From: an uncultured Prevotella sp.
Lineage (GTDB): Bacteria > Bacteroidota > Bacteroidia > Bacteroidales > Bacteroidaceae
Length of the DNA: 11,281 bases
Assembly (NCBI GenBank): GCA_905372445.1
Contig: CAJPPF010000066.1
Location: forward strand, 1-11,281
Direction: 5' to 3'
This document shows, in pieces, positions 6,655 to 11,281 of this stretch (position 1 is the stretch's first letter; the number at the start of each line of letters is the position of its first letter). The position numbers were made by a program, and so were the translations under genes. A model generated the notes under the pieces. The model saw nothing but the letters and a program-made list of their open reading frames with translations, was not told the origin of the DNA and searched no databases.

Positions 6655-6685
6655 GAGGTAGGAGATAACGCTTCTCTCCTACTTC
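6655..6685. terminator. Probable bidirectional terminator between convergent operons
   Basis: An 11-bp stem (6655-6665 with 6675-6685, one G-U pair) encloses a 9-nt loop. It begins right after the stop of the second permease gene and contains the stop codon of the convergent mrp gene. On the minus strand the hairpin is followed by a T-rich stretch (TTATTCTTTTACTTC). On the plus strand the following bases (actatcttt) are less T-rich. It therefore probably serves mrp well and the exporter operon moderately. Confidence 0.6.
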
Positions 6686-7779
6686 ACTATCTTTAGAATC
6701 TTCGTTGCAGCCTGTTCCTTGTTACGTCTGTTCACTACCGTCACCACACTCTGTGCGAACGACAGGAATGCCTGACCGATTACAGTATCTACCTTTGTGG
6801 CAGAAGGCTCACCGGTATCACCATTCTCGCAGATACTCTGTACGAGTGGAATCTGTGCCAGCAAAGGCACTTTCATCTCTTCTGCAAGCGACTTACAGCC
6901 TTCCTTACCAAATATGTAGTATCGGTTCTCCGGAAGTTCGTCAGGGGTGAACCACGCCATATTCTCCACCAGACCGAGTATTGGCACATTAACCTTTTCA
7001 TTCGTATACATATCAATGCCCTTACGAGCATCGGCAAGTGCCACCTGCTGCGGTGTAGAGACAATAATAGCTCCCGTGATGGCAAGCGTCTGCAACAGAG
7101 TGAGATGAATATCACTCGTGCCGGGAGGCGTGTCGAGGATGAAATAGTCGAGGTCGCCCCAGTCGGCATCTGCTATCAACTGCTTTAGTGCAGATGTCGC
7201 CATTCCGCCACGCCACAACGTTGCAGTGTTTCTATCCACAAAGAAACCGATGCTGAGCATCTTCACGCCATACTTCTCAACAGGCGAAATGAGGTCGCGT
7301 CCATCCTTATTTACGGCAAAAGGACGCTCGTCCTCTACTTTGAACATCTTCGGCATAGAAGGACCGAAGATGTCTGTGTCGAGCAGTCCCACCTTATATC
7401 CAAGTTTTGCCAGTGCAATAGCAAGATTGGCAGAGACAGTGCTCTTGCCTACTCCACCCTTGCCTGAACTCACTGCGATGATATTCTTAACCTCCGGAAG
7501 GAGTTTTCCTACCTCCGGACGAGACGCCGACTTGAACTCAGTCTTTATCGTAACCTCAACATCCGGTGAGATATTATAATGTATGGCAGCCTCTGCCGAC
7601 TTGATAGTCGACTTCATGAAAGGATCTGTCTCACGCGGAAACTGCAAGGTAAACTCCACTTTCATGCCGTCAATGCGCACGTCGTCAACAACCATCTCGC
7701 TTTCCACGAGATTCTTCTTTGTACCTGGATACAACACCGTTGCCAGTGCGTCCATTATAAGTTTTGGATATAGTGTCAT
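6679..7779 (-). CDS. mrp: Mrp/NBP35-family P-loop ATPase, iron-sulfur cluster carrier
   Basis: The 366-residue protein has an N-terminal MIP18/DUF59-type domain (about residues 5-80) and a ParA/MinD-like ATPase domain. Seen directly are the deviant Walker A SGKGGVGKST (105-114), the switch region DTDIFGPSMP (134-143) and the Walker B region ILDTPPGTSD (214-223). Family members (ApbC, Mrp, NBP35) bind and transfer Fe-S clusters to target proteins in the cytoplasm. Most have a CxxC cluster-binding pair after the VENM motif. Here the corresponding stretch reads VENMAWFTPDELPENRYYIF (271-290) and has no cysteine; the only nearby cysteines are C295 and C317. I recall this as the usual form in Bacteroidetes. 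The start ATG is preceded by an A-rich leader and lies 16 bp after the ABC-F stop, so the gene is probably last in a trmB-ABC-F-mrp operon. The family is certain, the Fe-S role less so given the missing cysteines. Confidence 0.93.
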   Translation of the reverse strand: MTLYPKLIMDALATVLYPGTKKNLVESEMVVDDVRIDGMKVEFTLQFPRETDPFMKSTIKSAEAAIHYNISPDVEVTIKTEFKSASRPEVGKLLPEVKNIIAVSSGKGGVGKSTVSANLAIALAKLGYKVGLLDTDIFGPSMPKMFKVEDERPFAVNKDGRDLISPVEKYGVKMLSIGFFVDRNTATLWRGGMATSALKQLIADADWGDLDYFILDTPPGTSDIHLTLLQTLAITGAIIVSTPQQVALADARKGIDMYTNEKVNVPILGLVENMAWFTPDELPENRYYIFGKEGCKSLAEEMKVPLLAQIPLVQSICENGDTGEPSATKVDTVIGQAFLSFAQSVVTVVNRRNKEQAATKILKIVK

Positions 7780-7795
7780 AATAATTTTCTATTTC

Positions 7796-9448
7796 TTACT
7801 TCTCAAGCTCTTTCAAGCTCTCCATTTTCTTTATTTCGAGGAATTCGTACACGCCACACAGATGCTCGTGAACGCGCTTATTGCCAAACTCATAGACCTT
7901 TGTACACAGTCCGTCGAGGAAGTCACGGTCGTGCGAGACGCAGATTATCGTACCGTCAAAGTCCTTCAGTGCCTGCTTCAACACATCCTTTGTCTTGAGG
8001 TCAAGGTGGTTAGTAGGTTCATCGAGTATAAGCAGGTTCACCGGCTCAAGCAATAGTTTCAGTATTGCCAGTCGCGTTCTCTCGCCTCCCGACAGCACTT
8101 TCACTTTCTTTGTCGATGCCTCGCCACCGAACATAAACGCTCCCAAAAGATCGGTAATCTTCTTACGTATCTCACCTTTTGCCACATCATCGATGGTCTG
8201 GAATACTGTCAGTTCATCATCGAGCAGCGAAGCCTGATTCTGTGCGAAGTAACCTATCTGCACATTATGCCCGAGCTGTATTTGTCCATCATGTTCCAAC
8301 TCGCTCATGATACACTTCACGAGTGTCGACTTTCCTTCGCCGTTTCTGCCTACGAAAGCCACTTTATCGCCACGCTCTATGGTCAGACTGACATTCTCAA
8401 ATATTGTCTTTATCTCCGACGGGTTCGTGCGCTTAGGGAAACTCTTACCTACACAGTCCATCATCACCGGATAAGCTCCTGAGCGTGGAGCCGGCGGAAA
8501 CTTCAGGCGCAGACGGCTTGTGTCTTCTTCGTCGACCTCAACAATTTCTAATTTCTCAAGCATCTTCACCTTCGACTGCACCTGATAAGTCTTCGAATAA
8601 GTGCCTTTGAAGCGTTCGATGAAGTCTTTAGTTTCCTGAATCATCTTCTGCTGTTCGTCGTATTGTTTCTGTTGCTGCTCACGACGCTCGGCACGTAGCT
8701 GCAGATACTGCGAGTATGGCACCTTATAGTCATATATTCTGCCCATCGTGACCTCGATAGTACGGGTCGTAATGTTATCCACAAACTTCCTGTCGTGTGA
8801 GATGACAACAACTGCCTTACCGCTTTTCATGAGGAAATCCTCAAGCCACCCTATTGATTCAATATCCAAATGGTTTGTAGGCTCATCGAGTAAGAGCACA
8901 TCAGGGTTTTTCAGAAGGAGTTTTGCCAATTCAATCCGCATACGCCAACCGCCCGAGAACTCTGATGTCTGACGTGTGAAATCCGTTCTTTCAAAGCCTA
9001 AGCCCAACAGAATTTTTTCCACGTCTTCCGCGAAATGGGTCATGTCAATGGCGTAGAACTTCTCGCTCATAGCTGACACTTTCTCTATGAGAGCCATGTA
9101 TTCATCACTCTCATAGTCCGTGCGCACAGTGAGTTCCTTATTGATGCTATCAATCTCTGCCTCCATCTCTTTCAGATGAGCGAATGCCTGCGATGTCTCT
9201 TCAAACACCGTACGCCCATCCTCTGTCAACAGATGCTGTGGCAGATAGGCGATGACCGTATCTTTTGGAGCAGACACACCGCCACGTGTAGGCTGCCGAA
9301 CGCCTGCAAGAATCTTCAGAAGGGTTGATTTTCCAGCGCCGTTCTTACCCATCAGGGCTATACGGTCGCCGTCGTTAATAACGAAACTGACATCGCTGAA
9401 GAGCACTTCTCCACCGAATTCTACTGCTAATCCGTCAACTGATACCAT
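7796..9448 (-). CDS. ABC-F family ATPase (ribosome-associated type)
   Basis: The 550-residue soluble protein has two ATP-binding cassettes and no membrane segments, as in the ABC-F family that acts on ribosomes rather than in transport. Cassette 1 has Walker A GKNGAGKST (34-42), signature FSGGW (164-168), Walker B LLLDEPTNHLD and the SHD switch (217-219). Cassette 2 has GRNGEGKST (367-375), LSGGE (452-456), LLILDEPTNHLD (472-483) and SHD (505-507). Between them lies the charged helical ABC-F linker (about 245-300, rich in Q, E, R and K, including AERREQQQKQYDEQQK). The C-terminus is short, without the long coiled coil of Uup. It resembles the YdiF/YheS-like housekeeping group; I cannot tell whether it gives antibiotic resistance, and its setting between trmB and mrp argues for a housekeeping role. 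Its start is 2 bp after the trmB stop, which suggests coupled translation. It should not be taken as the missing ATPase of the exporter. Confidence 0.93.
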   Translation of the reverse strand: MVSVDGLAVEFGGEVLFSDVSFVINDGDRIALMGKNGAGKSTLLKILAGVRQPTRGGVSAPKDTVIAYLPQHLLTEDGRTVFEETSQAFAHLKEMEAEIDSINKELTVRTDYESDEYMALIEKVSAMSEKFYAIDMTHFAEDVEKILLGLGFERTDFTRQTSEFSGGWRMRIELAKLLLKNPDVLLLDEPTNHLDIESIGWLEDFLMKSGKAVVVISHDRKFVDNITTRTIEVTMGRIYDYKVPYSQYLQLRAERREQQQKQYDEQQKMIQETKDFIERFKGTYSKTYQVQSKVKMLEKLEIVEVDEEDTSRLRLKFPPAPRSGAYPVMMDCVGKSFPKRTNPSEIKTIFENVSLTIERGDKVAFVGRNGEGKSTLVKCIMSELEHDGQIQLGHNVQIGYFAQNQASLLDDELTVFQTIDDVAKGEIRKKITDLLGAFMFGGEASTKKVKVLSGGERTRLAILKLLLEPVNLLILDEPTNHLDLKTKDVLKQALKDFDGTIICVSHDRDFLDGLCTKVYEFGNKRVHEHLCGVYEFLEIKKMESLKELEK

Positions 9449-9450
9449 TG

Positions 9451-10221
9451 TTATTTTGCTTTTTCCAATCCAGAACGTTTATCGCGTGCATAAGAACGAT
9501 AGGAGTCGAGTTCTATTTCCACGTCAGGCTCTTGCAGTGCCACGGCATGAGGAAGGCGGAATTTCTGATATTTGATGTTAAGACCACGCTCAATCCACAT
9601 CGTCTCATAGTAGGTCTGTATGCTAAGTATGCGCTTTGTCTCCTCGTCCAGACCATCGTGATGATACAGGTCGGTGGTGCGGAACAGTAATGGAAGCTTG
9701 TTCACGTCTACCATATATGTGGTGTATGTGAACAGGAAATTAGAGTCTGTCTTCAAGTGAATGACACCTCCGTCGACAAGAAATCGGCGATAACGCTCCA
9801 TGAAATATGTTGATGTGAGACGCTTGCGTGGATTTTTCATCTGCGGATCAGAGAACGTAAGCCATATCTCCTGCACCTCGTCAGCACTGAAGAAACGGTC
9901 TATCATCTCAATGTTGGTACGCAGGAACGCCACGTTGGCGAGTTTTTCCTCGAGTGCAAGAGTTGCTCCGGTCCACATCCGTGCACCTTTTATGTCGACG
10001 CCAATGAAGTTCATCTCCGGGTATAGACGCGCCAGCTCTACAGTATATTCGCCTTTGCCACATCCCAACTCCAAGACTATCGGATTATCGTTGTGAAAAT
10101 ATTCTTCTCGCCAACGTCCTTTCATTTCGAAGGGCACATTGTCTATAACAGAGAAGGGGTACTGGAATACATTCCCGTACCTCTCCATATCTGCAAACTT
10201 TGCTAATTTTCCTTTTCCCAT
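9451..10221 (-). CDS. trmB: tRNA (guanine-46-N7)-methyltransferase
   Basis: This 256-residue enzyme transfers a methyl group from S-adenosylmethionine to N7 of guanine 46 in the tRNA variable loop. Visible are the SAM-binding loop LELGCGKGEYT (50-60), the acidic strand end GVDIKGARM (74-82), the catalytic-region motif FSDPQMKNPRKR (123-134, where Escherichia coli-type enzymes have FPDPWxKxRHxKRR), HLKTD (155-159) and a TxYE-like motif TYYETMW (203-209). The shift from PW to Q and the MGKGKLAKFADMERY start are what I expect in Bacteroidetes. The gene is 55 bp downstream of ilvE and directly precedes the ABC-F gene, so trmB may begin the operon or be read through from ilvE; no clear promoter is seen in the 55-bp gap, only a 7-of-8 match to the -7 element (AAGGTTTG). 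Confidence 0.94.
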   Translation of the reverse strand: MGKGKLAKFADMERYGNVFQYPFSVIDNVPFEMKGRWREEYFHNDNPIVLELGCGKGEYTVELARLYPEMNFIGVDIKGARMWTGATLALEEKLANVAFLRTNIEMIDRFFSADEVQEIWLTFSDPQMKNPRKRLTSTYFMERYRRFLVDGGVIHLKTDSNFLFTYTTYMVDVNKLPLLFRTTDLYHHDGLDEETKRILSIQTYYETMWIERGLNIKYQKFRLPHAVALQEPDVEIELDSYRSYARDKRSGLEKAK

Positions 10222-10276
10222 AAGTTACTGCATAAACCAGTGTCACAAACCTTCTTTCGCGGTCTGCGGACAGGCA

Positions 10277-11281
10277 TTATTCTATTACAACACGTGTCCA
10301 GCCGTGCTTGTCCTCTATTTCTCCATACTGTATGGCGCGGAGCGTCTCGAACAGCCTGCGCGACTTAGGACCTGGTTCTGCACCGAAATTATAGCGATGA
10401 CCTGTGTCTGCATCGTCGATATATGATATTGGCGAGATGACAGCTGCTGTTCCGCATGCTCCAGCCTCTTCGAATGTATCAAGCTCCTCAACGGGAACGG
10501 GACGACACTCTACAGTCATGCCAAGATCTTCTGCCACCTGCATGATCGACTTGTTGGTCACAGAAGGGAGTATTGACGATGACTTCGGAGTGATATAAGA
10601 GTTGCCTCTGATGCCGAAGAAGTTGGCAGCACCACACTCGTCGATATATTTCTTTTCCTTTGCATCAAGATAAAACTCGCACGCATAACCCATTTCATGA
10701 GCCTTGTTGTTGGCATAGAGCGACGCTGCATAGTTGCCACCCACCTTGTAACAGCCTGTTCCATTCGGAGCGGCACGGTCGTAGTCGCGGAAGATAATGT
10801 ATGGATTGCTGGCAAAGCCACCCTTGAAGTAAGGACCCACCGGTGTGACAAAAACAATAAACAGGTATTCCTTTGCCGGATGTACACCCACCTGCGGACT
10901 GATACCTATAAGAAGTGGGCGGATATAGAGTGTTGCACCACTCTCATAAGTAGGAATCCACTCCTGATTAAGGCGTACCACCTTCTCTACCATCTCTATG
11001 AAAAGATCGGTAGGAACTTCCGGCATCATGATGCCACGCGATGTCGACTGCATGCGTGCAGCGTTCTCTTCAGGACGGAAGATACGCACCTTCCCGTCCT
11101 TGCAACGATAAGCCTTCAGTCCTTCAAAAGCTTCCTGACCATAGTGCAGACATACTGCAGCCATGTGCATATTGATTATTTCTTCCGACGAAACCTCAAT
11201 TTCGCCCCATTTGCCATCGCGATAATAGCAACGGACATTGTAGTCGGTCTTCATGTAACCGAAAGGGAGATGCTCCCAATC
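10277..11281 (-). CDS. ilvE: Branched-chain amino acid aminotransferase, 5' end cut by window
   Basis: This PLP enzyme of fold type IV interconverts branched-chain amino acids and their 2-oxo acids using glutamate and 2-oxoglutarate, the last step of valine, leucine and isoleucine synthesis. The frame stays open to the window edge: nine codons upstream of the internal methionine at 11252-11254 read DWEHLPFGY, which matches the usual start region of this family. The true start thus lies just outside the window and the gene is partial. Counting from that methionine, the PLP lysine is in GCYKVGGNYAAS (K170), followed by ECGAANFF (206-213) and the phosphate-binding region GTAAVISP (268-275). The N-terminal LHYGQEAFEGLKAYR (36-50) is typical of BCAT. 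The 334 residues in the window plus a few missing ones fit the family length of about 340. No terminator-like hairpin with a T-run is seen after it. Confidence 0.95.
   Translation of the reverse strand, partial: DWEHLPFGYMKTDYNVRCYYRDGKWGEIEVSSEEIINMHMAAVCLHYGQEAFEGLKAYRCKDGKVRIFRPEENAARMQSTSRGIMMPEVPTDLFIEMVEKVVRLNQEWIPTYESGATLYIRPLLIGISPQVGVHPAKEYLFIVFVTPVGPYFKGGFASNPYIIFRDYDRAAPNGTGCYKVGGNYAASLYANNKAHEMGYACEFYLDAKEKKYIDECGAANFFGIRGNSYITPKSSSILPSVTNKSIMQVAEDLGMTVECRPVPVEELDTFEEAGACGTAAVISPISYIDDADTGHRYNFGAEPGPKSRRLFETLRAIQYGEIEDKHGWTRVVIE

Noticed and set aside
7583..8056. Plus-strand frame of 157 codons opposite mrp and the ABC-F gene
   Set aside because: It lies antisense across the 5' end of mrp and the 3' end of the ABC-F gene, both well-supported, and has no recognisable motif.
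7796..9448. ABC-F ATPase as the missing ATPase of the neighbouring exporter
   Set aside because: It has the two-cassette, linker-containing ABC-F form with no link to transport, lies on the opposite strand in another operon, and is coupled to trmB.
1..11281. CRISPR array, tRNA or rRNA gene
   Set aside because: No regularly spaced repeats and no tRNA or rRNA-like sequence were seen on either strand.

Overview
The window looks like chromosome of a Bacteroidales bacterium, most likely a Prevotella-type member of Prevotellaceae. The reasons are the protein families and their sequence style (a TolC-HlyD-ABC-2 operon, a Bacteroidetes-type Mrp ATPase without the usual CxxC, and TrmB and branched-chain aminotransferase variants of the Bacteroidetes kind), an exact Bacteroidetes -7 promoter element (TAnnTTTG) before the first long gene, and A-rich leaders instead of Shine-Dalgarno sites. 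This assignment comes from recognition, not from a database search.

Layout. Bases 1-835 are mostly non-coding. They hold a possible 3' tail of an upstream gene, a 14-bp palindrome, a small gene on the minus strand for a 62-residue secreted peptide (217-405), a nested hairpin with 22-bp arms (478-544), and an AT-rich stretch with a 15-nt near-identical direct repeat. From 836 to 6654 there is one tightly packed plus-strand operon. It encodes a membrane-anchored coiled-coil protein of unknown function, an outer-membrane TolC-family channel, an HlyD-family periplasmic adaptor and two ABC-2-type inner-membrane permeases. The gaps are 10-22 bp and a Bacteroidetes promoter lies at 773-803. Together these would span the envelope as a tripartite exporter, but no transport ATPase is encoded with them.

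From the right edge back to 6679 everything is on the minus strand: branched-chain aminotransferase (ilvE, cut by the window end), tRNA m7G46 methyltransferase (trmB), an ABC-F ATPase and an Mrp/NBP35-type P-loop ATPase. The trmB, ABC-F and mrp genes are 2 and 16 bp apart and look co-transcribed. These are housekeeping functions (amino-acid metabolism, tRNA modification, ribosome-associated ATPase, Fe-S cluster handling). The two gene blocks converge at 6655-6685 on a hairpin that probably terminates both.

I see no clearly new defence or mobile system. The most unusual points are the exporter operon without its ATPase but with an uncharacterised coiled-coil protein in first place, and the large palindromic element in the left intergenic region.
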